Positions 24,601-38,401 of a stretch of DNA of 64,000 bases are shown piece after piece (the first letter of the stretch is position 1; the number at the start of each line of letters is the position of its first letter). The notes beneath the pieces were generated by a model. That model was given only the letters and a program-made list of their open reading frames with translations. It was not told where the DNA came from and did not search any database. Both the position numbers and the translations under genes were made by a program. The stretch is from Rhynochetos jubatus (lineage: Eukaryota > Chordata > Aves > Eurypygiformes > Rhynochetidae), in assembly GCA_027574665.1 (NCBI GenBank), contig CM050652.1:8040589-8104588 (forward strand), in the 5' to 3' direction.

Positions 24601-27600
24601 CTTTATGCCGTTCTCAAATCAAAAGCAACAACGTTAAATTCTATTATTAGTCCTCCGGCTTGGATCATCGCTCTAATAAAGGCATTAATCTGATGGAGAC
24701 CTGTAAAATGTTGTCTTAGAAGCCATAAAACATAAAATTGAAACTAAAATAGAACAAGTTGGTCCTGCAGATTAAAAATCCTCATTAAATCACATAATCA
24801 CCAAGAAAAGGCTAACATACTCAACACGGAGCATCTGTAGTGGCTCTGTTCCTCTGTAAGTGACAGGCAGCATATCTCTCGGGTGACAAACGCGTGAGTC
24901 TTCCCATGACCCGTATCAGAGATGTTGTACCCGTTGTGGTCAGGGAGCCACTCTGGCAGATTTCCAGACTCAGGCTTGAATTCCCACAGCTGCCCGCTCA
25001 CAGGACTTTCCTGCTCTCCTCTGACACACTTGCCCTTATTTTCCGAGAGGCAACAAGCACAGTTGTCCCAGCTAAGCACGAGGTTCCTGCACCAGCTCAC
25101 GCCCTCCCGTAGACCCAACCGGTCTCACACTGGCAGCTGCAATAAAAACAACTGCTCCACTTCAGCCAGGAGCGGCCAGTTGCTGCAGCAGCCAGCTCTG
25201 CCCCAGCTGACAGAAGCGGGAAACGGCAACGTTTCTTCGTACTGGTTACACAAGTCTTGCCTTTAATTTCACTTGGAAGCTCATCCCTGACTATCAGGTT
25301 TGTTCAGCTGGTGCATCAGTCACTCGTTCCTTAAAAAGTTCAGACAGGAGAAAAAAAGGATGTAGAAGATGGAGTAATGAGCTCTTCTGGATCTCTACAA
25401 GTGGCCATATCACATCCAGAGTGTTGGCTTACCCCCTCAGGAGACAGGGGGCCGCCCCAGTTTCAATTCCCAGTGCTGTCTGTCGCTCAGTCACATGCAG
25501 ACTGCAACTAGTGCCCAAAAATCAGTGATTCAGGCTCAGCACTCAACCATCTACGCAGGTGTTACATCCCCTTCATACAAACATCCCCCCGTTCTGTATG
25601 TGTTAACAGGGAGAGGAGTGCAAAGCTCAGACAACAGTAAGGCAGCTCACTGATCAGGTAAGCTCTCAGGCCCTATTCTCTCTGAAAGATGGCATGGATT
25701 TCGTTTCCTTGGAAGGTATCAAGACAGCCAGCCAGCAATGCCTACTGCAAAACTGTCTCATGAGAAGCAAGAGACACAGTGAGGGAACCAAGACATTTGT
25801 GTACAAACCCGTTTAAGCTGAATCCCATACAGCATATGCAGGAGCGTGAGGGCAAGGTCTGTACAACTGTTGGCTTGCCCATTACCTGAATCTTGGACAC
25901 AACACCCATGGCCGCCGTCCCGGGGATTTCCAGAGCAGCCTTAGGATAGTCTAACAGTTCACCAGCTGCTACTAAAATCCGTGTTCAGCAAGAGGCTAAA
26001 AAAATACCAGGTGATCTCTTATTGCCACTGAACAAAGTAACCAGGTGGGCATGATCCAAGGAGTCTCCTTTATCTGAGCCAACCCTTGAGGCCCAGCCTC
26101 TCCAAGAGGGGAGGCAATTGGAAAGCTTTCTGTAGCAAACCATTAACTTTCCAAAAGTTGCCAAAACCCTGAAGTTTCAATTAAGACATGAAATTTTTTC
26201 ATACTCTTCTATACAACCTGCGTATCAGCAAGCACAGATGACCGTTCTTATTTTCATACAGCAAGCTAAACATAACCCTGAGAGTTAAGAGCGAAACAAA
26301 GAAACAACCGTAGGTTTTGAATACTGACAGTTGGTTAATCCCCCATCTTCCAAATGCTGAGTAAATCAAAACTCAGAGAGAAATACACACTGTGGGCCAG
26401 ATCTTTCAGCAGGTATAAGTCAGCATGGCCTGGATGATTCTTTATACATAATTACACTGCCAAATACTTGATGAAAAGAATTGAGTGGATGTCAGCATAT
26501 GCTTCATGTAAAACAGACAAGAGGACCATTGTCAGACAGGAATTAAATTCAGACTCACTATAGGGACTGTGTCATACGGTTTAAAAGAAAACCACACCAC
26601 AAGCACATGTGCAGGCCTGAAAGCAGGGATAAAAAGCATGAGAAATGTCAACTGAGGTCCGCTCCTTACAAGGAAGGAGACTCAACAGGAGGGATAGTAT
26701 TATCCATTGCACCCAGAAAACTAGTTTTATAGGAACCGACAGACTTGCTGCTCCGAAGCAGCTGTTTGAACATCTAGCTTGAAAGGCAGAGTATTCCTTG
26801 CATTTTCTTTGGTGTGTTTTGTAGCTGGACCGCTAAGCTGCTCTGCTGACGCAGCAGTGCCAAACAGCAACGCGTTTCACACGGGACCGGAGTGCCTTTT
26901 GGCCGAACGAGTGCCCGCTAAAATCTGCGCATGGTTTATGTGGCACTCTGAAGCAGAGACCACAGCACCGTGCCAATGCCAGAGGCGCCTGGAAGCTGTC
27001 GTTGCTGCTTTTGAGGACACGGCTCAGCACGTTCGCATCAGCAGGGTGGCTGTACATGAGCCATTGTCAGTGCTGCCTATTTTGTCACAGAGAGAGGCAA
27101 AGAAGGAAGCAGTCAGGAAGAGATGGAAACCTGTGCAGTCAGGAGAGCAGCGAACTACTCGCATACTGCAGAGATGCACGCAAGACTAGTCCATGCTAGT
27201 CAGAGCTGGGTATTACGGATAACAAACCTAGCAGCCTGCGTTGTATAGATACCAGGGCTGCAGCCTACACATCCGTTTTCTTCCTAGATACTGAAAAACA
27301 GCATATATCTAATCACTCACCAGCAATAATTCCCTTTCCTGCTTCAATCTTCTGTTACATGGTTTCATCTTGTGCAAGAGACTTAAAATATGTAAGTTAA
27401 TATCTGATTTTTTTGCTGCAGTAGTGAAAGAAAATAACTCATACATTGAAACTTAAAAAAAAAAAGGGAGAATGCAAAAAAATTGAAGTTCAGAAAGTAT
27501 TTTCCAAAGCAGTGATTCAGCTTAGTGTGTGATTTTACACACACAGAGCCACAGGTTTTCACATATTGAACTCATGCTACCTAGAATAAAAGACGTGCTC

Positions 27601-30015
27601 AGCTTTCCTTTGAGGAGTCCATCAGACAAGCAGGTATCTAAAAAAGACAGCTGTAGTCTGACACAATATGGCATTTCAATCTAACCCAAAATCTTGCTGG
27701 CACTGAGGCTGAAGCCACACATTTTAAAGGAAAGCTACCAGACCTTTCCCCGTGTGGATATTTAATGTTTTGAATGAAGCGAGAGAATTTTGTGTTTAGA
27801 AGCTACTACATCAGAAGCACACACTGCCCTCTTAAACACTTTGTTTTAAATTAGGGTTAATCAACTTGTAAGACTGCTTAGAAAATCTCCAACCCCTCAA
27901 GCAAAGGAAGAACTCAGGAAAGTTGTGGACAAACGGGATTACCAGCCTGGTTTGCAAGTGAGAACAGCCTGTTAAAAAAGGCAGAATTACATTTCCATGT
28001 GGAAAATTTTAAAGCTATTATTGTTAAATATAGCATCTCATATTTTTTCCCTGCTATTTCATGTACAATAATACACATACACTCATATCTGCTTGTTCTA
28101 CTAGATAACAGGTAGCAGAGCCAAAGTCACGTTCTTGTTCAAAATCGCTTGGGATCTGAGTGCTCCCTCCCAGATTCCCCCGGAGGGGAGTAGCAAAGCT
28201 GGGACAACAGGGGAACAGGCAGGCATGTGCAGTGAGGGCAGAGGAATAGGAAATACCTGCATGTGGCAGTCAGACCCGTCTTCTTCACAGGCCTTGTCAA
28301 AATATTTGAAAAGTAGCCAAAATTCCCATAAAATCCAAATTGTGGAGGGAAAGACTCAAGTTCTGGGATGTTCCAATTCAAAAGTGTCACTAAGAACTAT
28401 AATTACGAGCTCCTTACATGGTTGGAGGGGGTGTGGTGTGTGTAAAAATCAAGCAAAAAGGATCTGCTTGCTATGGCAGCTAATGGCAAGGGAGAAAAGC
28501 ATCTATTCTACCACACTGAAATATTTTATATTCCCAGTCATCACCACAGTGTTGAACAGCGAGAAGGAAGGTGTTGCTGCTTCTTCCCTGTACCATTCTC
28601 TGCTATGGCACCCTCTGCCATCCAAATTCCCACTCCCTCTCACACCTTTATAGAATGTCAGTGCAGTGACTTTCTAGGAATTTGGGCCAAGTTCAAGCAT
28701 CCCCATCTGCTCCGGTTGGAGAAGAATGAGATCAGACTGTAAATGCACGGCAGACTCCGAGCAAGGAGACACGTGAGCACAATTTGGACACGTATGAAAA
28801 GTCAGTCCCAGCGTTCTTCATTCAAATTAAAAACTTTAGACTCTTCTCTGCCTCTGTAATGAAGGGTTCATATATTCAGTTCATCATCCTTTTAGGTTAA
28901 GTGCATGTATAGGCAAGCACTCTCAAGACACTTCATTAATCTACATTTATCTTAAAGATGTTTAGAACCGTAGACGTGCATGCACAAGATGAGTTTTTCA
29001 AGACTTGAAAATAATTAGGTCTTGAGAAAAGTAGCTTTGGTAGCACATGTTCTCACAGTTATTTAAATTAATTCAAATCAAATATATGTTTAAGTCAGCA
29101 CAAGACTGCTCATTAGACACCGGTGTTTTTTCCGGTTTTAAGAGCTTTTTCGAGCTGTTCTGCACTGTGTACCTAGGAGCACGCACTCGTGCAGGTAGTC
29201 AGCTTGCAGGATGGTTCCCTTGGCAAACCTACACACACTCAACACAGATTCAGAAACCGAATTTATAACAACTTTGTCACTGTATTTGGTAGCGCTACAG
29301 AAACACGTATACAAAAGATGTGCTTCATAGCAAAACATCAATTTTGCAAGTGACTTGCAGGAAAAACAGCAGAAATAGAGCCAAGAACTGAAGAGCAGAG
29401 CAGCATGCCTGCTCCATCAAGTGCTGGAGCAGACTGGGTTGACGACTCCAAGACTGCTTGGAAGGAAGCACCCGGAATAGAGAAAGGCCATTAACAGCAG
29501 CAAATGGAGAATCCACCATAGGTTCTGGGCAACTCACATTCACTTCCTCAATTATGCTCTGAAGTGCATAAATCTGAAGTCACTTTCTGGAGATGTTTCT
29601 CCCCACCACCTCGTTATCGTGGTAGCCCAGGGCTAGAGCTAGGAGCAGAAGAAGCCTGCATTCATCCACTGAACACTTCCCATTTTACCTTCACTGGTAA
29701 GAAGCGAGATCAAATCTCCTTATTTTGTAAGATGGGGAACATTTAAACAACAAACAAAAAGCAGAAGTCAACTTGCCCAACGCTTTATGAGAAATTAGGT
29801 AGAACTGGAAACTCAAGGTGGATCATGCAAGTCCCAGATGAGCAGTGTAAGATAAGCCCTTCTGACCATTTACTACAGCTCTAGGTGCGCAGTAATTTCA
29901 AATCCTGCCCACTTAAACTCTAAGAGAAGACACTTCAATTTTCTATCACTGGAAAAAGACAATCCTAACTCTGGTGAAGGATATTACACTTCCTTATAAT
30001 CCCAAGTGTCTCTCT

Positions 30016-30085
30016 TGCTTCCATCTATTTATTTTCCTTTCAAGTCCACTTGCGGATTTGAAAGGAAAATACATTGATGGAAGCA
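30016..30085. other. Strong hairpin: 32-bp stem, 6-nt loop (pre-miRNA-like or foldback element)
   Basis: The arm 30016-30047 pairs with 30054-30085 around the loop ACTTGC (30048-30053). I checked all 32 pairs by position: 29 Watson-Crick, one G-U (30044:30057) and two single mismatches (30026:30075 T-T and 30029:30072 T-C). Complementarity falls off quickly outside the stem. The total of 70 nt matches a microRNA precursor, although the loop is small. It lies inside the FAM107B intron. I do not recognise either arm as a known microRNA, and I see no target-site duplication that would prove a transposon. Either strand could form it. Confidence 0.55.
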
Positions 30086-30203
30086 CGAAAGAATAAATAG
30101 TACATTTCTTGGCCACAAATGTGGTCAAAACAAAAACAATGTGATTACATTCTGCATGTGGTTAAAGCCTGAAGCCAGCTGTTTTAAAACACACATGAAC
30201 ATA

Positions 30204-30246
30204 CAGATACGTATGTACATACATATATATACACTCACACATAGAT
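30204..30246. repeat. AC/AT-rich imperfect microsatellite
   Basis: A short run of CATACA, GTATGTACATAC and ATATATATAC units followed by CACTCACACATAG. It is low-complexity and imperfect. Confidence 0.7.
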
Positions 30247-33200
30247 ACAGCCTTTGTTAACAATCAGATCTTGATGAATCACCTCTATTTGATATTTTAC
30301 AGTGATTCGTGTAAAAAGCAATCCCCAAATGTGCAAACTATTAAGAAAATATGTGAAAAAAACAAAGTCTGATTGGCAGACTAAAGTTGTAGGCTGAATA
30401 AGCCATAAGCCTGTTTAGCATTAATGCCAGAAGATCCCTTCTCACTCTAAAAATCTGACATGCCATTTGCTTTATTAGCTCTAAATCAACTATTCATTTA
30501 ATTTACATTAAAAACAGGAAATTAGACATTAATGCAGATGATTTAGAACTGAAGTCATGCAAAGACAGCACTTCGTTTTTAATAGACTTTCAGTTTGGAG
30601 GTGAGTATTACTGCACACTGCTGAACTGCTACGACAGTCCGTGAGGCCAGCACTAGAAGTCTGCTGATATAACCATTAAGATTTCCTCGCCTAAGAGTTG
30701 ATTAACTCAAGTCTCCCTTTTTGACTAATTAAAACCCACAAACTGCCTCCAACTATTATGAGTTCAGATGTGAGTGTATGAGCAAGGAACCATTATCTTA
30801 TGCAACATCTAGAATTACAATTTCACAGATCCATGAAATGAAACTTAGAAATTGGGAAAAGAAAAAGGAAGGCATGATAGTGCTTTACCCTAGTCAAAAA
30901 GCCACTGCAACCTACATTAACTTACAATTCATGAAACTTTAGTCAAGAAAGTAAAAACGAAAGAAATTAAAAAATAAAGTCAGATGTTCCATGAGTTTCC
31001 TCTTACATTTTGTAAAGCACATGGTCCGAGGTCACAGAAAAGTCTATTACAAGTCAAAAAAATGCCACCAGTAAAGATCCAAGAGTTTCCCTTCCAAGCT
31101 AGAGACAATTACCAACCAAACAGAAGATGCCACTCCAGCACCAACTCAAAGTGAGGTTGTCTTCATCGCCAACCACGTTTAATAGAAATGACAGTACAGA
31201 GAAACAGCTCTGCAGCCAGAGCCAGCGGCCGGCACAGCTCCGCGAGAGCTGGAGCGGTTAACTCCAGCAGAACACATTACACACCCCTTACTCACTGCAA
31301 AAGCCTTGCTAACATTTGTGTCTACTACTCCAGGTCAACGCAAACAATTTCACAGCACGTACCTCCTGGAAAGTGCTACCCCCCTGTAACCTTCCCCACG
31401 TTCTCACACTGAGCAGGACATGCCTCTTCTTTCGAGCAGCTTAAACTCAATCTAAACCCATTTATTTATTCACGAACACGGAGACTTTCTTCCCTTCCAG
31501 TATTTTTCGTGAGCATTAACATTAGAAGAGGCTGAATTTTTTTTCCTTTCTTAATCTCAACAAACCCTTTTTCCACTAAGTACTTTGTAATAGGGCTGCT
31601 GCACAGCACCATTACTGGAAACAAGGGGGTTATAATGGAAAGGGTGATGTAACCTTAAACACAGCACCGAGCTGCATGAAAACCCTGTCATGCTTCTGGA
31701 AAGAAATGCTTTTAAAACCCAACAGGCTCTGCCATCCTCACGAAACGCAGGCACTACTGCTGCATGCCTTCAGACAGCTTCATGAAACGGGGCTGGGCAC
31801 AGCGGCATCGAACCACCGACTCCCCTGATTTTGTACAGTCCGGGGGCTCATCACTACCAGCAGCCGCGACCATCTCCACGCTAACAAGACAGGGGAAGAT
31901 AAAAATCTGCACTAAATCAGCATCTAGTCGTGTGATCACAAAAAGAATAAGGGAACAAAACCGGTGTGAACAGAAGTCAGCGCTGGACGGTTACTCTCGC
32001 TACCTGGCCATTATATGCTTAGCTATCCTTTGCCTGGCACGAACACCCAACTCATTGCTTCAAACCAGTGACTGCCGTTATCATCCTCATACCTTTGTTG
32101 TTATCAAACCACCCTCCTAGTTTATCAGCTTCAATGAACAACGGCCACTGCATTTAGCATAAAATTTGGAAATTTGAAATTGAGACAGTAAATCACCACT
32201 CCCCTCTGCACACAGGAGACAAATCCAGGCCAGGTGTAACAAAGATATAGTGATGCTATTTTATTAAATCAGCAGAACACTGAAGAGAAGGGAACAAGAC
32301 TTGGCCTGAGTGAACATCTGAAAGTTAATAAGCCCAGGTTAATAACTCTGGGGAAGACTGCTGTTACAAAGATCTTCAGGAATTTACCACAGGGAAAGTT
32401 GTATTATTAAAACTATACTTACACCTAAACTGCTCTGAGTTATTTAAGACTTATATAAGCGAGAGCCAGGAGACCTCATCTCACCAGGAATATCCTGTAA
32501 TAGCCTCTGATTCAGAGGCCATCAGGTTACTCGGTGTTCACAGAGTATGTACAAGATAGCATAAAACGAAATAATAAAAAGAGGTAAAAGGAGAGAACCG
32601 ATATAGCAAAAGACCCAAGCAGAAGCAAGGGTTCTGAAATTGCAACTCCCAACTTCCCTATCACATTACCGTGTGCGCTGCAGATGAAACTAAAGCAATG
32701 GAGAATAACAGGGCCACGTGGCCTCTTTAGAAAGGAAAACTCCACCATGGTGGAAAGCTAATAACAAGAATAAAAGCAACAGGCAAGACTAAGAAAGCAG
32801 AGAATGAAAACTAATAGTATCGATTCAAGTGGTTCATCTTTTATTCATGGATATTATTTCCAGTGGCTATCATAGAAGCATTTTATGCTTAATAGGTGCC
32901 ATCACTGTGCAAGTGTTTTCTAAAATAGACCGATTTATTCTGAAGTACAGAAAACCACATTCACCAAGACATTAAGTGGCTTCATTCCCACATCCAAAGC
33001 CTGCACAGAGGGATGTATGTAAGAAACAGCAGAAATACGTGCAAGCCCTTTACAAAAATGCCATCGTAGGCACAGCTACACGCAAAATTCAAGAACCAAA
33101 ACGAAGGTTGGACCATGTAAAACAGGAAAGCATCCCCAGCGAATGCCCTTCGATGCTGAAACGATTTAATAGAAGGTGGGGGCTGCAGATGCTGAAATGT

Positions 33201-35370
33201 TCTGCTGTTTTACACTGCAAACCAAATTAAAATATGTTTTCATTTGATAACCCTGGTTAATTTGTCAGTGATCCTGGACTTCTCAAAGGAGAAGGCATGT
33301 GTATTATTAACTACCCTTCAAAGGGCTTCAAAGGCAAAACCTCTGCTGGGTACAAAACTGCCAGTCTCAGGGCCTTAGAGAGAGACCAACTGCTTTCTAC
33401 TTCCTTCCTCTTCCTGCTTCTGATTTAAATGCTTGCAATACTTATGTTTCAAATATTTATCCCCAATTCAGTGCATGCCACATAGTTTAACTATAGAGGT
33501 CTAATTCAGCTAAGAGATGAAATCCCATTGTTTAAACTACAAACTGTAATCCATAATCAATATGCAAACTAAGGCCTCCTTTGATTCCTTTTGCATAAAC
33601 TGCTCTCCTCGTTCCCCCATCTCCACAACAGAGAATGTCGCTCGTTGACATTTTACATCATAATCTCATTAGCAGTTTCTTCTTTCCTCTCTTACCAGTC
33701 AAGTTTTGTGTTTTGATAGAAATGTCTTTGGATACTGCCTGGCAACAATTACAGCAACCACATCCAGTTGGAACTGAAAATGCTATTTTGAAATTGAATT
33801 GAACATGTGATTTTGTTGATATCCCTTATTCAGATTAATAATAAAGGTGTAACAATTTCTCCCCCAGCTTTGGAAGGACATAACGTACTTGATACCTATT
33901 TTATTTACTGAGCAAACATGCAAAGAAGCATGTGTTTTCCTCCAGCGACCCAAGAAGGCACACGAGAGGGTCACAGTGACCGAAACAGGAGACCGTGCAG
34001 AAGTAGGTCCCTTTCCTGCCCATGCATCTTGTGTGCATCCACGCCTGCACTACTGGACACTGACTGGAGATGACAGGGGGAAGCACAGACTCAAGGAAGC
34101 ATCCCTTCTGCTTCCCTCTGAGCTGCCACCCTTTATGGTGACTTTTGCAGGGCTACCCTGAGGCAAGACAATCAGATGACTGGTAGTGCCTGTGCGGACG
34201 GGAGCCAGGAAGCAGACTGTTAATGAAGCCTTCCAAACGGCACTGCGAAAGCCCAAAGGACACTGGAAAGAAGCACTGGGATAGGACTGGCAACCTTCTG
34301 TCAGAAACCAGAGCCTCACTGGTGCAGCTGACCTACATTCTCCAACTCAGCCTTGAAGGACCAGTCAACACATGCATAAATAACAAGTCCGTATCAGCTG
34401 AATCTACAACCATCCCATGCTGCTGAGAACAAGTCTTCTCCTCATGTACTACACCATCACCAGTCACAGATGCTAAGTATGATCCCAAACCACATCTGGT
34501 TTAACTTGCGTAAGGCCCTTTGCAGACCAGACTGCATCTTGCCAGAACCTCAAGTTAGACTGCCATTTATTGACTCCAGAGGCGCTGGGAAATCCAAGGT
34601 TTTAAAGGACCAACCTCACCTTTGAAACCTAATTCAAACCAGTTTCAAGACTTCCTTCTTACGACTAATTCCCTTTAACCAGGCATCTGTTAGATTTAAG
34701 AAAGCAAGCTTCTATTTTGAAACTTGTTTTTAACCACAGTAGCCCTTCCTTGAAAGGCCACAAAGGTTCTTCATGATCTGCATGTCTAAATATCTTCTTG
34801 GACAGCCAGGGGCAAGCCCTGCATATTCAAAGATTGGCAGTCTGCGGGTTACAGTCTTTTACATCAAGAGCAAAGTACACTCTGGCTCAAAATAATTCCA
34901 TAGCTCCGTTTTTCACTTCAGCTGAGAAGGATTCAACGAGACACATCAGAGGAGAAAACACTGGGGTTGATTCGTATTCCAGAAACTAACAGATGCTAAA
35001 AATGAAAATTATTTAAGCAGAAATCTTGATTGTTTAATGTGTGTAGCATTTTCTCCTTTTCAGTTATTCCCTGCAGAGGGTTGCTGTAACATGACCCTTT
35101 TGTTTGCCAAAGAGGCAGATAAATTACACCACTAATTGGTCGCATATAACACACACTTATTCAAATTCTTTATTAAACATGGAAAATGACTCAGCTCTAT
35201 CATTCTAACTGAACACATTTTCAGCTGTTATTGCTATCAAGGTTGCATTAAGGGAACTAAGTGAAGGCAGAGTGAGTACACAAAAGCAAAGCGAAACTGA
35301 TTGTATTTAACCACCTGAAGCAAGCTGGGGACAAAAAGGAAGAGCCTTTTTTTTTTTTATAGAGCAAATT

Positions 35371-35410
35371 TATAAAGTTATAAAAGTTATAAAGTTATTA
35401 AAGTTATAAC
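35371..35410 (+). repeat. Imperfect tandem AAAGTTAT repeat
   Basis: About five units of an 8-10 bp A/T-rich motif (TATAAAGT, TATAAAAGT, TATAAAGT, TATTAAAGT, TATAAC). A T-run at 35347-35358 lies just before it. Confidence 0.8.
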
Positions 35411-35580
35411 CTAAAGTTAGAAATTTGATCAGTTTTGGTCCTGATTCCAGATTTTAGAACTAGTACAGTTACCCTTTTCTATCTCAATCAAAGTGACCAA
35501 GAGTCAGGAATATATCAGCTTTGGAGTAACTACTTATTGTATTGAAGTCACTAGTTACTGAATTCATTGAATGACATTTG

Positions 35581-35706
35581 AAAAAAAAAAAATCAAGAAG
35601 AAAAAGTATCAAGAAGGAAAAAAAATAAAGAGGAAATCTCTGAATTTGACAAAAAAAACCCCTATTGTCCAATCCTGCTTGTTTCTCAAAAAAAAAAAAA
35701 AAAAAA
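35581..35706 (+). repeat. A-rich stretch with A12 and A19 runs
   Basis: A12 at 35581-35592 and A19 at 35688-35706 bracket an A/G-rich segment. No retrocopy body or target-site duplication is evident beside the A19, so it is not called a poly(A) tail of an insertion. Confidence 0.85.
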
Positions 35707-37318
35707 GGTTCCAACCTCTTCACCAGTAAACCTCAACAGGTCACAAACATTTGGGAGAAGAGATGGAGGGGTGGAACCTTAAGGTAAGTTAGACTGAATA
35801 TTTCATTATGGCTAAACTACAAATATATTTTAAACTTTCTTGCAAATAAGATTTTTTTTTCCCCCCATTACTTTTATGTATTTCTAACCTAGTTTAAATT
35901 CATGTTTCATTCTACACAATCCCCTTAGATACATTCAACAAAACACTAGAAGAAGATCTCAAAGCGGACAAAACAAAATCATGGGGCATCCCATCCTGAA
36001 AAAGGTCTTTGCTAATCTGGAATTTACAGTTCGTGTTTAAGCCTCATATCCCCAGTGGTGAATCTAAAGAACATTCCTCTGACCTCATCTTGGACACTCC
36101 TGGACCACAACACTGGCAGGATGCTTGCACAGTAAAAAAAAGGCACAATTGAAGGGGATGCTTCCATACCTTATTGAGTTAAACAGCAGAGGAGCAAAGC
36201 CCGCAGCAGTGCTGCTTTACCACACACCAGGCACCCGGAGCAGGATCAGAGTCACGTCACACTTACGTCCAGCAAAAAGTCTTCAGGCTCTGCTCACCTG
36301 CAGTATTCTTCACTGGAGAAGCGGAAGACTATTCTCAGAGAGGCGCACTGCCCCAACACCTGAAGTCTTCCTTTTCTTCCTGCTGCAGCCCAGCTACCTG
36401 CATCTGGGTGATGGCTGCTGCAGATACAGGATGGCCGCGCTTCCTGGCCTACCTTCTATCCCCACCTTCACTGGCAACAACAGAAACCACCTGGCTGCTA
36501 GATCAGATAGCAGAAGCTGTCCTAACCGCCCTGTAGCAGCTGCCACCTGCTTCCCCCCTCCCTACACCAGCCCTGCTCTGGGGGCTGGCACAGGGGATGC
36601 CAGGGGCAGGCAGCTCCAGCTTGGGTGGTTTCAGCGCCTAGAGCTGTCCCACATGGAGAAGTGGAACCACCTTGTAATCTCGGCCCCTGTTGGCTAAAAA
36701 ATACAAAGCAAACATGGGATTGTGTGCTTTTGTGTACACATCAGAATGAAAGGAGGCAGAGATGGTCAAAGAGATACGGCTGCACGAGTGACCCTAAGCT
36801 CCTGGCGCAACTGCAGAAGTAGCCGGGGGACAGGCCGGAGGCTTGCGAAGCACGGCAGGTGGACAGTCAAGACGTGTTACGATGAGAGCAAGGATAACAG
36901 CGCTGTAACAGAGAAACCTGAACTGGTTTAATTGGGTCCTTTCTCCTTATAAAATAGTTATAAAAAGAAACGGGAGATTAGAAGAGCAGCTGAAACTGGC
37001 GTGCTAATAAAAGACAGGAAACCATTGATCTCAGTAAGTCACAGAATGTGTACAGAGAACTGGGTCTGTAGGGCTAAAATATCTTATTATTACTTATTAA
37101 CTTATTTTAAACATGTACAGTGCCTTGTAAAAGTCAAACACAGCAACTGGAGAGAACCCATACTCCCATGATTCTGCAGTGATGGTGGCTTTGCTGAAAT
37201 GCTGAAGGCAGAGGATACCAAACCTTTTCCTGCACAAATGCACAACTGACCATTTTTTAAAAGTTTTTCACAATCTGCCAAAATAACTTAGACTATATCA
37301 CATCATCTCAAAAAAAGG

Positions 37319-37413
37319 AAAAAAAAAAAAACCACCACCAAAAGAAACATAAGGAGTTCAGAAACAAACTCAGAAGTAGATGCATTTTTACTTCTCCCCT
37401 CCCCCCCCCCCCC
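37319..37413 (+). repeat. A12 and C13 homopolymers
   Basis: An A-run of about 12 starts near 37319 and is followed by CCACCACC. A C13 run sits at 37401-37413. The intervening sequence is unremarkable. Such runs are prone to length errors. Confidence 0.85.
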
Positions 37414-38386
37414 AACAAATGGCTGTGCAACTGAAGTCCCTTTAAACTTGAGCATCACGAACAGATTAGCCAGTAGCACAGAAAGCAAAACAAGAATACA
37501 AAAGGAGAGAGAATTTACTGAACAAGGTCTACAACAGATCCTGGCGCACCACTGCCTCCGGAAAAAAATTTAAACAATTCCAAAGGACGCTTACCACAGG
37601 ATTTGGTAAATATGGGTTGATGCTCGCACACCGCTCAGCCTTACATGCGGTTCCAAAAATGTACTGTCTCATGAGATCACACGCATGCACTCAAAGTCAC
37701 ACATTCATGCATGCTTTTGCCACAGTCAGACATTTTCCTTTATTTCCACAGCTGCTGAAAAGTATTATTGCATCCATACTCAATCATGTCCAAATTTTCC
37801 TGGCTTTTTAGATGATCCGTGCTTCCTATTTAAAGCTTGAGCTGGAATGGATGTTTAACTCATTTCACAAAGAGTTTAGGTATCCATCTCCCTTTATTAT
37901 TTAAATTGTTTGGCTAAGTAGTGTCTTTTTACCCCAAGATGCTATTCCAGCAGCAGTTAAGTAAATAGCACCAAACAAAAACAGGGAAAGGAACCAAAGT
38001 GTTTTGTAACTAACACAGAAGAGGGTTTCGGTTTGTTTTCATAAAGTTCAAACACAAGAAGTTTTATGACTTGAGTAAAATGAATGTGAAAGGGTTTGGA
38101 GAAGGGAGGTTTCTATTAAACAGATCTGAACTGGTTCAACAGTAATTTGAGCTCCGTATGAGCTCACTTTTTACCGTGCCACAGTCAGCAGAGAAGCAAA
38201 ACTTCACAGATGCAGGAGGGAGCTGATGACAGATGAGAGGGCAAGAGGCAACACAGGGGCCATCTCCAAAATAATGACTAGCACTATGTCACAGCCTGCC
38301 GTAAGAGAGCCTTTCCCACATTTTTAAAGCTGCAAACATGAACAGCACTTCAAAGGAAATTTAACTTGACTGGTGAAGCAGGAAAT

Positions 38387-38401
38387 AAAAAAAAAAAAAA
38401 A
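38387..38401 (+). repeat. A15 homopolymer
   Basis: Fifteen consecutive A bases. No mobile-element body is recognisable on either side. Confidence 0.9.

Noticed and set aside
26779-27189. 136-codon plus-strand frame that looks like a signal peptide followed by a Cys-containing protein
   Set aside because: The apparent start is TTG, so the hydrophobic leader would not be translated. The first ATG is well inside the frame. No splice support was seen.
36125-36697. 190-codon plus-strand frame in a GC-richer intronic patch
   Set aside because: The listed start is TTG; the first ATG gives about 179 residues with no recognisable domain, and no convincing exon structure surrounds it.
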